Below are positions 42,126 through 50,254 of a DNA stretch of 64,000 bases, piece after piece. Source of the DNA: Saccharothrix espanaensis DSM 44229 (GTDB lineage: Bacteria > Actinomycetota > Actinomycetes > Mycobacteriales > Pseudonocardiaceae). Location of the stretch: positions 7,885,501 through 7,949,500 of the forward strand of contig NC_019673.1 in the NCBI RefSeq assembly GCF_000328705.1, read 5' to 3'. The position numbers and the translations under genes are program-made. The notes below the pieces were generated by a model. That model saw only the letters and a program-made list of their open reading frames with translations. It did no database searches and was not told the origin of the DNA. Each line of letters begins with the position of its first letter. The stretch's first letter is position 1.

Positions 42126-42776
42126 TCAGCCCAGCAGGACTTGCCAGTCCTCGCGCACCGGCGGCAGGGTGAGGCGTTCCTGGATGAGGAAGTCCTGCCG
42201 CCACCGGCCCACCTCGCGCGCGGCGAGCAGGTAGTACACCGTCGCGGCCACCACGCAGCCGATCGCGGCGATGGCGGCGAGGCCGCCCAGCCAGTCGCCG
42301 GCCGACCAGGCGCGCACGGCCACCAGCACCGGCAGGGCCAGCACCGCCAGGTCGAACAGCCGGCCCAGCAGGTTGCGCCACCACGGCCTGGTGGCGACGC
42401 GCACGCCCGCGTCTTCGAGCGTGTCGTACTCGTCCGGGCCGTGTTCGCGCAGCCTGGTCGCCTCGACCCGCCGGGTGCGGATCTCGATCAGGACGCCCCA
42501 CAGCGTCGCCAGGCCCAGGACCAACAGCAGGACGTCGACCGCGTGGTAGTACCAGGGGGCGTCGAGGTTGGCGGCGTATGACGCGAGGCCGGCCGCCACC
42601 ATGACCGCGCCCGCCCGCTTGAGCGAGGACAGGTACTGCTTGGTCAGCCAGGTGGGCAGCAGCGACTTGACGACCTTGTCCCGGACGTCGGGGCGGGCGG
42701 CGCGCAGGGCGCGCGCTTGCTCGCGGGCCCGTTCCAGTTCCGGGGCACGGCTGCGGGTGGGCGACAGGACGCGCAT
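42126..42776 (-). CDS. Hypothetical membrane protein downstream of recG
   Basis: A 216-residue protein with about four predicted helices (two near 55-105, two near 140-185), a basic N-terminal region (residues 1-40) and a cytoplasmic middle loop with EATRLREHGPDEYDTLEDAGV. No family is recognised. Its ATG at 42776 directly follows the recG stop (42777-42779) on the same strand, so it is translated from the recG mRNA. The role is unknown. Confidence 0.75.
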   Translation of the reverse strand: MRVLSPTRSRAPELERAREQARALRAARPDVRDKVVKSLLPTWLTKQYLSSLKRAGAVMVAAGLASYAANLDAPWYYHAVDVLLLVLGLATLWGVLIEIRTRRVEATRLREHGPDEYDTLEDAGVRVATRPWWRNLLGRLFDLAVLALPVLVAVRAWSAGDWLGGLAAIAAIGCVVAATVYYLLAAREVGRWRQDFLIQERLTLPPVREDWQVLLG

Positions 42777-45653
42777 CTAGGCCTTCTCCAGGTATTCCGC
42801 CCGTTCCTCGTCGAGCAGGCCGGCCACCAGCGACGCCAGCCCCGGGTGGGCGGCCAGCTCCGGGTCGGCGTCCACGACCTGGGTCGCGACGATCCGGGCT
42901 TCGGCGATCACGTCCTCGTCGCGCAGCAGCGACAACATCTTCAGGCCCGACCGGGTGCCGGACTGGGCGGCGCCCAGGATGTCGCCCTCGCGGCGCAGCT
43001 CCAGGTCGAGCTGGGCGAGTTCGAACCCGTCCAGGGTGGATTCCACGGCGCGCAGCCGGGCCATCGTGGCGGTCCCATCGGGCATCTCGGTGACCAGCAG
43101 GCACAGGCCGGGCGCGCTGCCCCGGCCGACCCGGCCGCGCAGCTGGTGCAGCTGGCTGACGCCGAAGCGGTCGGCGTCCATGATCACCATGACGGTGGCG
43201 TTCGGGACGTTCACGCCGACCTCGACCACCGTGGTGGCGACCAGGACCTGCACCTCGTTGCCCGCGAAGGCCCGCATCACGGCGTCCTTCTCGTCCGGTG
43301 GCATCCGGCCGTGCAGGATGTCGACGCGCAGCCCCTGCAACGGGCCTTCGGCCAGGCGTTGGGCCACGTCCACGACGGCCAGCGGCGGTCGGCGGTCGGA
43401 CGTGTCGTCCTTGGGCGGCTCGTCGCCGGACGAGCCCTCGGACTCGCCGTCGCCGATGCGCGGGCAGACCACGTACACCTGGTGGCCGTTGCCGACCTCT
43501 TCGCGGATGCGCTGCCAGGCCCGGTCCAGCCACGCCGGCTTCTCCGCCATCGGCACCACGGAGGTGCTGATCGGCGAGCGGCCTTGCGGCAGCTCGCGCA
43601 GCGCGGAGACCTCCAAGTCGCCGTAGACCGTCATCGCGACCGTGCGCGGGATCGGGGTCGCGGTCATCACCAGCACGTGCGGTGTGGAGCCGCCGGCGCG
43701 GCCGCTGAGGGCCGCCCGCTGCTCGACGCCGAACCGGTGCTGCTCGTCCACCACGACCAGGCCCAGGTCGTGGAACTCGACCTTGTCCTGGATGAGGGCG
43801 TGCGTCCCGACGACCACGCCGGCCTCGCCGGTGACGATCTCCAGCAGGGCCTTCTTGCGCTGCGCGGTCGGCATCGAGCCGGTCAGCAGGGTGACCCGGG
43901 TGGCGTGCTCGGCCCCGCCCAGCTCGCCCGCCTGGCCCAGGTCGCCGAGCAGGTCGCGCAGCGACCGGGCGTGCTGCGCGGCCAGCACCTCGGTGGGCGC
44001 GAGCATGGCGGCCTGCCGGCCCGCGTCCACGACCTGGAGCATCGCGCGCAGGGCGACCATCGTGTTGTGGGTGACGACGAAGTGGTCCGTCACGTAGAGC
44101 CGGGACGGGTGGGCGACGGAGATGCACTGGACCGGCTTCACGCCGACGAACTCGACCCGTTCGACGTACCGCACGGGCGGCGCGGTGCGGTCCAGCGCGT
44201 CCCGGAACGGCGGGAACTCCTCAGGCAGCCGCACGACGACCTCGTGCTGCTCGTAGCCGTAGCCCACCACGCCGGTGCCGCCCAGCGACTCGGCCAGCTC
44301 GCTGACGTAGTCGGCGAGGTTCTCGGACTCGGTGCGGAACACCACGTCCACCCCGTCGCACGCACCGCCGGTGCTGAGCAGCCCCTGCAGCAGCTCGTGC
44401 CGCTCCTTGACCGGGGCCAGCTCGACGCAGTCGACGTCCGGCGCGACGACCATCGGCAGCCGCCAGCGGGGCGCGCCGCCGTGGTTGCGCGGGTCGTCGC
44501 GCAGCAGGTCGTCGCGGATCTCGCGCAGGGTCCGCACCTCGCCGTCGTGGGTGGCCCACAGGTGTTCCAGGTCGCACTCGACGGACTTGCCGTCGGAGAG
44601 CACCACCCGGAACACCTCGCGCTCGCCCTGCGGGAAGACGCCGGTCACCTCGGTAGGGCTGCCGTCCTGGGTGATCACCTGGTCGCCGACCTGAAGGTCG
44701 CCCATGGCCACGAAGCCCTCGGGGGTGAGCACCAGGGCGTCCAGCGGCTGGGCCTTGCCGGAGCCGACCTCGCCCTGGAGCAGCCGGTTCATCGGCTGCT
44801 CGGCGGACAGGTCGGCGGAGATCCGCTCGCCGACCTCGCGCTGGCCGGCGGTGAGCTCGAAGGGCAGCCGCTCGTCGAAGGCGTCGGCGACCAGGCCCGG
44901 TCTGGGCGGACAGGCGGGGGCGGGGCGGGCGGTGGCGGAGCGGCGGCGCTGGGCCAGGGCGAGCTGCACGGCCATCGCCTCGTCCCACTTGAGCCGCTGC
45001 TGCGCGACGGTGATCGCGGCCCACCCGTCGGGCCGGTGGATGTCGCGCAGCGCCTTCTCCAGCGACACCAGGCCGCGCTCCTCGCGCAGGTCGGCGGGCA
45101 GCGGGTCCTCGGCCACGCCGTCCCACAGCGCGAGCACCTGCTCGACGCAGTTGGACACGTTCCACGACTGGATGCCCTGCGCCGCCGGGTAGACCGGGAT
45201 GAACGCGCCCGCGAACTTGGCGGCGCTCCCGTCGGTCTCGGCGTCGAGCACCTGGTAGTCGGGGTGGGCGAGCTGGAGCTTGCCGTTGAACATGCCGACC
45301 TTGCCGGCGAACATCGCCTCGCGGCCGGGCAGCAGCTCACGCTCGACGGCGCGCGACCCGCGCCCGAAGAACACCAGGTGCAGGTCGGACGAGCCGTCCG
45401 TGATCACCGCCTCCAGCAGTTCGCCGCTGCGGCTCTTCATCCGGCGCTGCCGGGCGCTCTTCACCCTGGCCTGGACCGTGGCGTGCTCGCCCAGCTCCAG
45501 GCCCTTGATCTCGGTGAGCTTGCCGCGTTCGTCGTAGCGGCGCGGGTAGTGCCGCAGCAGCTCGCCGACCGTGGTCAGTCCGAGACCGCTCTCCAGCGCG
45601 TCGGCGCTCTTCTTGCCGAGCACCGACACCAGCTTTTCGTCGAAGGTCGTCAT
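42777..45653 (-). CDS. recG: ATP-dependent DNA helicase RecG, intein-containing
   Basis: RecG remodels stalled forks and Holliday junctions. The 958-residue precursor contains an N-terminal wedge domain (OB fold, about 50-150), then the helicase domain interrupted at residues 301-530 by an intein inside Walker A (QGEVGSGK-T). Without it the protein is 728 residues, the normal RecG length. After the intein come TMVALRAMLQ, APTEVLAAQHA, DEQHRFGV (DExH), TATPIPRT, TTVVEVGVNVPNA and the RGRVGRG (motif VI). The precursor must splice to give an active ATPase site. ATG 45653 is the start. Adjacent genes follow the M. tuberculosis order recG then DAK. Confidence 0.95.
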   Translation of the reverse strand: MTTFDEKLVSVLGKKSADALESGLGLTTVGELLRHYPRRYDERGKLTEIKGLELGEHATVQARVKSARQRRMKSRSGELLEAVITDGSSDLHLVFFGRGSRAVERELLPGREAMFAGKVGMFNGKLQLAHPDYQVLDAETDGSAAKFAGAFIPVYPAAQGIQSWNVSNCVEQVLALWDGVAEDPLPADLREERGLVSLEKALRDIHRPDGWAAITVAQQRLKWDEAMAVQLALAQRRRSATARPAPACPPRPGLVADAFDERLPFELTAGQREVGERISADLSAEQPMNRLLQGEVGSGKAQPLDALVLTPEGFVAMGDLQVGDQVITQDGSPTEVTGVFPQGEREVFRVVLSDGKSVECDLEHLWATHDGEVRTLREIRDDLLRDDPRNHGGAPRWRLPMVVAPDVDCVELAPVKERHELLQGLLSTGGACDGVDVVFRTESENLADYVSELAESLGGTGVVGYGYEQHEVVVRLPEEFPPFRDALDRTAPPVRYVERVEFVGVKPVQCISVAHPSRLYVTDHFVVTHNTMVALRAMLQVVDAGRQAAMLAPTEVLAAQHARSLRDLLGDLGQAGELGGAEHATRVTLLTGSMPTAQRKKALLEIVTGEAGVVVGTHALIQDKVEFHDLGLVVVDEQHRFGVEQRAALSGRAGGSTPHVLVMTATPIPRTVAMTVYGDLEVSALRELPQGRSPISTSVVPMAEKPAWLDRAWQRIREEVGNGHQVYVVCPRIGDGESEGSSGDEPPKDDTSDRRPPLAVVDVAQRLAEGPLQGLRVDILHGRMPPDEKDAVMRAFAGNEVQVLVATTVVEVGVNVPNATVMVIMDADRFGVSQLHQLRGRVGRGSAPGLCLLVTEMPDGTATMARLRAVESTLDGFELAQLDLELRREGDILGAAQSGTRSGLKMLSLLRDEDVIAEARIVATQVVDADPELAAHPGLASLVAGLLDEERAEYLEKA
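44064..44753 (-). other. Class 3-like intein in RecG with degenerate homing endonuclease
   Basis: Residues 301-530 of the RecG precursor. It starts with Ala (not Cys/Ser) and ends with THN followed by extein Thr531. Block A is LDALVLTPEGFVAMGDLQVGDQV; a Trp in HLWATH (residue 366), Cys510 in PVQCISV and Thr528 in VVTHN fit the WCT triplet of class 3 inteins, where the internal Cys starts the reaction. Residues 421-430, LLQGLLSTGG, look like a LAGLIDADG motif with both Asp lost, so the endonuclease is probably dead. Length 230 exceeds a minimal intein (about 130-150). Confidence 0.88.
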
Positions 45654-45667
45654 CCCGGCCTATTCAA

Positions 45668-47257
45668 CTACTCCACGCCGACAATGAGGACGGCGCCGGG
45701 CTGTCCACCTTGATACGCCGCCAGATCAACCTCCGGATGGGCGATGCGCAGGTGCTCCTCCAGCACCTGGGCGAGGCCCTCCGGCGCGTCCTCGCCGAGC
45801 AGCGCGGTGACCAGCTCGCCGCCGCCGGCCAGCATCCGGTCGACCAGCCGGCGGGCCAGCGCGCCGACGTCGGCCGGGCCGGGTTCGACCGCGACGACCT
45901 CGCCGTCGAGCATCCCGAGCAGGTCGCCGGGGCGGCAGCGGCCGACCCAGGTGATCGCCTCGCGTTCGGAGACCCGCAGCTCGCCGCGCCGGGTCGCGGC
46001 GGCGGCCTCGGCCATCGCCACCACGTCGTCGCCGGGCCGGCGGGACGCGTCGTGCACGGCCAGCGCGGCCAACGCCTGCACCGGCGAGGAGGTCGGCACG
46101 ACGACCACGTCCTGGCCCGCGTCGGCGGCCTGCGCGACCACTACGTCCAGCGGCGCGCGCAGGTCCGGGTCGCCGGGCAGCACGGTGACGTGCCGGGCGC
46201 GGGTGCTCACCACGACGGCGAGCAGGTCGGCCGGGTCGGCGGTGGGCGCGGCTACCACCGCGCCCTCGGAGCGGAACAGCTCCACCGCCCCCGCGCCCTC
46301 GACCAGCACGATGACCGCGCGGTCGCGGACGAACCGGGGGGCCTGCGCGGCGAACTGGTCGGCGAACCGGGCGACCGTGATCCGGTGCGGCCGGCCCTGT
46401 TCGACACCGGCCTCGATGGCCGCGCCGATGTCGTTGCAGTGCACGTGGACGGTCCACAGGTCGGCGCCGTCGCCGACCACCGAGACGCAGTCGCCCAGGG
46501 TGGCGAGCCGCTGCTTGAGGGCGTCGGCGTCGGGCGAGCCGTCGAGCAGGTACATGACCTCGTACTCGTACTCGGCCGACCCGGACTCGCGGGCGGTGGT
46601 GAGGGCTTCGGCGGTGCGCGCCGGGCTCGGCCGGGCGGCGGGCTCCACCGGCCGGCCGGTGATCACCGCGGCGAGGCTGTCCAGCAGCACGACCAGGCCC
46701 CGCCCGCCCGCGTCGACGACGCCCGCGCGGGCCAGCACGGCCAGTTGGCGCGGGGTCTCGGCGAGCGCCTCGGCGCCGGCTCTCGCGGCGGCGGTGACCA
46801 CGTCGTCCAAGGCGTCGGACGGGCAGTCGCGGGCGGCTTCCGCGGCGGCGTGCAGGACGGTGAGCACGGTGCCGGGCACGGGCCGGGAGACCGCGGCGGT
46901 GGCGAGTTCGTCGGCGCGGCGCAGGGCGTTGCGCATCGCCTGGCCGCCGGCCGTGGACGCGCCCTGGGCGGCTTCGGCGAGCCCGCGCAGCACCTGGGAC
47001 AGGATCACCCCGGAGTTGCCGCGGGCACCGGCCAACGCGCCCCGGGCGAGTGCGGCGAGGGCCTGGCCGACCGAGTCCGCCGGGGCCCTGAGCAGCGAGT
47101 CCTGCGCGGACCGCATGGTCTGCGACAGGTTGGTGCCGGTGTCGCCGTCGGGCACCGGGAAGACGTTGATGCGGTCGATCTCGTCGCGGTTGGCGTCCAG
47201 GGATCGGACGCAGGCGTCCGCCCACTGGCGCACCGCGACCGCGTCGAGTACCTGCAT
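45668..47257 (-). CDS. DAK2 domain fatty acid kinase subunit-like protein (FakA/YloV family)
   Basis: A 529-residue protein with the N-terminal DhaL/DAK2 domain (about 1-200): INVFPVPDGDTGTNLSQTM (metal/phosphate-binding loop), LARGALAGARGNSGVILSQ and AGVVDAGGRGLVVLLDS. The rest contains the FakA-type middle and C-terminal domains. FakA phosphorylates fatty acids bound by FakB for use in phospholipid synthesis. No fakB gene is nearby. ATG 47257 is preceded by TACCCT (47265-47270) with 7 bases between, suggesting a leaderless mRNA. Position next to recG and rpmB matches M. tuberculosis Rv2974c. Confidence 0.88.
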   Translation of the reverse strand: MQVLDAVAVRQWADACVRSLDANRDEIDRINVFPVPDGDTGTNLSQTMRSAQDSLLRAPADSVGQALAALARGALAGARGNSGVILSQVLRGLAEAAQGASTAGGQAMRNALRRADELATAAVSRPVPGTVLTVLHAAAEAARDCPSDALDDVVTAAARAGAEALAETPRQLAVLARAGVVDAGGRGLVVLLDSLAAVITGRPVEPAARPSPARTAEALTTARESGSAEYEYEVMYLLDGSPDADALKQRLATLGDCVSVVGDGADLWTVHVHCNDIGAAIEAGVEQGRPHRITVARFADQFAAQAPRFVRDRAVIVLVEGAGAVELFRSEGAVVAAPTADPADLLAVVVSTRARHVTVLPGDPDLRAPLDVVVAQAADAGQDVVVVPTSSPVQALAALAVHDASRRPGDDVVAMAEAAAATRRGELRVSEREAITWVGRCRPGDLLGMLDGEVVAVEPGPADVGALARRLVDRMLAGGGELVTALLGEDAPEGLAQVLEEHLRIAHPEVDLAAYQGGQPGAVLIVGVE

Positions 47258-47281
47258 GGCGGGGAGGGTATTCGACCCGGT

Positions 47282-47311
47282 TTGGTGGCGTCGCGGCCCA
47301 CCGGCTACCCT
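47282..47311 (+). promoter_or_regulatory. Promoter of rpmB
   Basis: TTGGTG (47282-47287) and TACCCT (47306-47311) are 18 bases apart, upstream of rpmB (start 47404). On the other strand TACCCT at 47270-47265 serves the divergent DAK gene. Confidence 0.5.
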
Positions 47312-47403
47312 GACGTGGTTGCCATGCCCGGCTGAGGCTTGTGCACGCTTGCGCGCCCGCCGGGGCGTGAGTACCGAAGGACAAACCTTAAGGAGTGGCT
47401 GAC

Positions 47404-47595
47404 GTGGCTGCCGTGTGCGACGTCTGTGGCAAGGGGCCGGGCTTCGGCAAGTCGGTCTCGCACTCCCACCGGAAGACCAATCGCCGGTGGAACCCGAACA
47501 TCCAGACCGTGCGCGCGAAGGTTTCCGCTTCGCAGCGGCAGCGGCTGAACGTCTGCACCTCGTGCCTGAAGGCGGGCAAGGTGGTTCGCGGCTGA
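47404..47595 (+). CDS. rpmB: 50S ribosomal protein L28
   Basis: The 63-residue protein has the family pattern [31 protein letters not shown] and the C-terminal [13 protein letters not shown]. The CDVC and CTSC pairs make it a zinc-binding (C+) type L28. GTG 47404 is chosen because AAGGAG (47390-47395) lies 8 bases upstream and the conserved start begins there; GTG 47395 overlaps that site. A strong terminator follows at 47618-47653. Actinobacteria often have a second, zinc-free L28; none is in the window. Confidence 0.95.
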   Translation: MAAVCDVCGKGPGFGKSVSHSHRKTNRRWNPNIQTVRAKVSASQRQRLNVCTSCLKAGKVVRG

Positions 47596-47617
47596 GACCG
47601 CGTTCGGTTGAGCGTTG

Positions 47618-47653
47618 CGGAAGGCCCCGGGAACCCGTTCCCGGGGCCTTCCG
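47618..47653 (+). terminator. Perfect 17-bp terminator hairpin of rpmB
   Basis: CGGAAGGCCCCGGGAAC (47618-47634) is the exact reverse complement of GTTCCCGGGGCCTTCCG (47637-47653), followed by TCGTTCT. It is 23 bases after the rpmB stop. Confidence 0.85.
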
Positions 47654-47752
47654 TCGTTCTGGGGTGCTGTCGTTCCGGGTTGCCGTCGTCCGGGTTTCCA
47701 TCGTTCTGGGGTTGCCGTCGTTCTGGGGTTTCCGCCGTTCCGGGGTTCCCGC
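47652..47752. repeat. Degenerate minisatellite after rpmB
   Basis: About six tandem copies of a 15-17-base unit, core TTCTGGGGTTGCCGTCG, run from the terminator stem outward. Units vary by one or two bases (TTCTGGGG, TTCCGGG, TCCGGG). The 210-base stretch 47654-47863 holds nothing else recognised. Confidence 0.7.
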
Positions 47753-47863
47753 GAAGGGGCTTGTTCGGCAGGCTTCCGGTGCCGGACGTCCAGCCGAACT
47801 GGGCACGGTGCCACGAACAGGGCTCGGTGCCGCCTGCGGACGCCTTACGGGTGCCGTGCGCGG

Positions 47864-48442
47864 TCAGCCGCGGGTGTTCACGGGAACGGCGGGCAGCGTG
47901 TCGCGAATGGTGGTGGAGATGTCCTGCAACGGGCCTGTGCCCGCGTCGGACGGCACGGTGAGCGCCACGTACGCCGGGCGGTCCACGACGTACCAGGTGG
48001 AGTTGCCGCCCTCGGTGAGCACCAGCCACTGGACGTCGGAGATGATGCGCAGCTCCGAGGTCTGGTTGAGCTCGCCGGGCCGGTCGAGGCCGCAGCGCAG
48101 CACGATCGGCTCGTGCTTCGCGTCACCCCACGCCACCGCGCCGACCGGCGCCGGGGCGGCCAAGTCGCGCCGGGGCAGCGTCGCCCCGTGGGACACCAGC
48201 TGCATCGGCAGCTTGCTCAGCAGCGCCTTGCAGTCCTCGCCCGCCGCGGCGGGCGCGGGCACCGGGACGAGCGCGAGCGGACCGGAGCGGTCCGACGTGG
48301 GGTCGGCGGGCTCGGCCTGGCCGCCGGTGCCCAGCAACAGCCCGACGGCCGCCACGCCCGCCGCGAGCAGCGCCGGCAGGCCGATGGCCACGGCGAGCAG
48401 CGGTCGGGGCAGCAGCGACGTGGGTTCGGATTCCTGTGCCAC
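47864..48442 (-). CDS. DUF3515 family membrane-anchored protein
   Basis: A 192-residue protein with one N-terminal membrane helix (about 14-38, LLAVAIGLPALLAAGVAAVGLLL) and an extracytoplasmic DUF3515 domain (about 60-190). Landmarks are Cys70 in GEDCKALLSKLP, then AVAWGDAKHEPIVLRCGLDRP and WLVLTEGGNSTWYVVDRPAYVALTVP. The two Cys residues may form a disulfide. M. tuberculosis Rv2980 (near ddl and thiL) is the positional counterpart. Function unknown. ATG 48442 is the start. Confidence 0.82.
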   Translation of the reverse strand: MAQESEPTSLLPRPLLAVAIGLPALLAAGVAAVGLLLGTGGQAEPADPTSDRSGPLALVPVPAPAAAGEDCKALLSKLPMQLVSHGATLPRRDLAAPAPVGAVAWGDAKHEPIVLRCGLDRPGELNQTSELRIISDVQWLVLTEGGNSTWYVVDRPAYVALTVPSDAGTGPLQDISTTIRDTLPAVPVNTRG

Positions 48443-48462
48443 CCGGCTATGACAACACGGAC

Positions 48463-48696
48463 CTACAGGTGGACCACCGGGCAGGTCAGTGTTCGGGTGA
48501 TGCCCTCGACGTTCTGGATGCGGGCGACCACCAGCTGGCCCAACTGGTCGACGGTGTCGGCCTCGGCGCGGACGATCACGTCGTACGGGCCGGTGACGTC
48601 CTCCGCGGTGGCCACGCCGGGGATCCCGGAGATCTCGGCCGCGACGGCGGCTGCCTTTCCGACCTCGGTCTGGATGAGGATGTATGCGTGCACCAC
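48463..48696 (-). CDS. Stand-alone Lrp/AsnC ligand-binding (RAM) domain protein
   Basis: The 77-residue protein consists of only the RAM domain of Lrp/AsnC regulators: VHAYILIQTEVGKAAAVAAEISGIPGVATAEDVTGPYDVIVRAEA, with no helix-turn-helix. Such domains oligomerise and bind amino acids, and may modulate full-length Lrp proteins. GTG 48696 or 48693 is the start. It lies 20 bases after the DUF3515 stop region, in the opposite order to thiL with which it is divergent (97 bases apart). Confidence 0.88.
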   Translation of the reverse strand: MVHAYILIQTEVGKAAAVAAEISGIPGVATAEDVTGPYDVIVRAEADTVDQLGQLVVARIQNVEGITRTLTCPVVHL

Positions 48697-48793
48697 GGCG
48701 TGCCCCTTCGTCGCGACAGGTTAGGTCGGGGTAGGAACGTGGTCAGCAACGTACCCCAGTCGGGGTTCCGAATGCTCAGAACGGGAGGCAATC

Positions 48794-49759
48794 TTGCGTC
48801 CGGAGCCGCCGCGGAACGCGGACACGGTCGCTGAAGTGGGTGAGTTCGGTCTCATCCGCCGGGTGACGGCAGGTCGGACGCAGCCGCCCACCACCCTGCT
48901 CGGGCCCGGTGACGACGCGGCCGTGGTGGCCGCGCCGGACGGGCGCGTGGTGGTGTCCACCGACGTGCTCGTGGAGGGTGTCCACTTCAGACTCGACTGG
49001 TCGTCGCCCGAGCAGGTGGGCCGCAAGGCGGCGGCCGTGAACCTGGCCGACGTGGCGGCCATGGGGGCGCTGCCCACGGCCCTGCTGATCGGTCTGGCGT
49101 GCCCGCCGGACACGCCGTCCGCCGTGGTCGAGGGCATCACCGCCGGGCTGTGGCAGGAGGCCGCCGTCGCCGGTGCCGGCGTGGTGGGCGGCGACATGGT
49201 GTCCTCCGCGACACTGGTGATCTCCGTTACGGCGCTGGGCGACATGAACGGCTACGAGCCGATCACCCGGTCGGGCGCCCAGGTGGGTGATGTCGTCGCG
49301 GTGTGCGGACGGCTGGGCTGGGCGGCCGGCGGGCTCGCCGTGCTGGGGCGCGGGTTCCGCTCGCCGGTGGCGGTCGTCGGGGCGCAGCGGAACCCCGAAC
49401 CGCCTTACGCCGCCGGGCCGCAGGCGGCCGCGGCGGGTGCGACGGCGATGATCGACGTGTCGGACGGGCTGCTGGCCGACCTGGGGCACATCGCGGAGGA
49501 GTCGGGCATCGGCATCGACATCCGCACCGAACTGCTGGAGGTCCACCCGCGACTGCTGGACGTGGCGTCCGCGCTGGGGGCCGACGCGCGGCACTGGGTG
49601 CTCACCGGTGGCGAGGACCACGCGCTGGCCGCGACCTTCCCGGAGCCGGCGGCGGTGCCCGACGGGTGGCGCACGATCGGCACGGTGCGGCACGGCGGCG
49701 GGGTCACCGTGGACGGTCGCGGGTACGAGAAACCCCCTGGCTGGGAGCATTGGCGCTAG
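48794..49759 (+). CDS. thiL: Thiamine-monophosphate kinase
   Basis: ThiL phosphorylates thiamine monophosphate to the active diphosphate. The 321-residue product has GPGDDAAVV (about residue 36), TDVLVEGVHFRLDWSSPEQVGRKAAAVNLADVAAMGA, GGDMVSS and IDVSDGLLADLGHIAEESG motifs of the PurM/ThiL fold, with its Asp clusters. TTG 48794 is the start: GGGAGG (48783-48788) lies 5 bases upstream. The next gene is 14 bases downstream. Order thiL-ung in this area is conserved in M. tuberculosis. Confidence 0.95.
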   Translation: MRPEPPRNADTVAEVGEFGLIRRVTAGRTQPPTTLLGPGDDAAVVAAPDGRVVVSTDVLVEGVHFRLDWSSPEQVGRKAAAVNLADVAAMGALPTALLIGLACPPDTPSAVVEGITAGLWQEAAVAGAGVVGGDMVSSATLVISVTALGDMNGYEPITRSGAQVGDVVAVCGRLGWAAGGLAVLGRGFRSPVAVVGAQRNPEPPYAAGPQAAAAGATAMIDVSDGLLADLGHIAEESGIGIDIRTELLEVHPRLLDVASALGADARHWVLTGGEDHALAATFPEPAAVPDGWRTIGTVRHGGGVTVDGRGYEKPPGWEHWR

Positions 49760-49773
49760 GTAGCCTGACCGGT

Positions 49774-50244
49774 GTGGAACTATTCACGCGAGCGTATGAC
49801 CATCCAGATTCGGTCAAGCTGATCGCCGAGCTCCAGCAGGTCTTCGTCGTGCGCTACGGCGGCGAGGACCACACGCCGGTCGACCCGGCGCAGTTCGCCG
49901 CCCCGCTGGGCCACTTCGTCGTCGGCTACCTCGACGACGCGCCGGTCGCGTGCGGCGGGTGGCGTGCCCACGACGAGGCACGCGACTCGCTGCGCCCCGG
50001 CGACGCCGAGATCAAACGGATGTACACGACCGATTCGGCGCGCGGCAGGGGTTTGTCGCGGGTGGTCCTGGCCGGGCTGGAGTCGTCGGCGCGCGCCGCG
50101 GGCCGCACCCGCATGGTGCTGGAGACCGGGCGGCCGCAGCCGGAGGCGATCGGGCTGTACCAGTCCAGCGGGTACCGGCGGATCGACAACTTCGGCTACT
50201 ACCGGGAAAATCCCGACAGCCTGTGCTTCGCGAAAGAACTCTAG
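49774..50244 (+). CDS. GNAT-family N-acetyltransferase
   Basis: The 156-residue protein has the GNAT core: FVVGYLDDAPVACGGWRAHD, then EIKRMYTTDSARGRGLSRVVLAGLESSARAAG (acetyl-CoA loop R-G-R-G-L) and LYQSSGYRRIDNFGYY at the C-terminus. Substrate unknown. GTG 49774 is preceded by TAGCCT (49761-49766) with 7 bases between, so translation may be leaderless. The gene ends 11 bases before the gamma-carbonic-anhydrase-like gene, whose ribosome-binding site overlaps its stop. Confidence 0.88.
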   Translation: MELFTRAYDHPDSVKLIAELQQVFVVRYGGEDHTPVDPAQFAAPLGHFVVGYLDDAPVACGGWRAHDEARDSLRPGDAEIKRMYTTDSARGRGLSRVVLAGLESSARAAGRTRMVLETGRPQPEAIGLYQSSGYRRIDNFGYYRENPDSLCFAKEL

Positions 50245-50254
50245 GAGGGCCTCG

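Noticed and set aside
47652-47752. Possible CRISPR array
   Set aside because: The repeats are tandem without unique spacers and with varying unit length, so it is a degenerate minisatellite.
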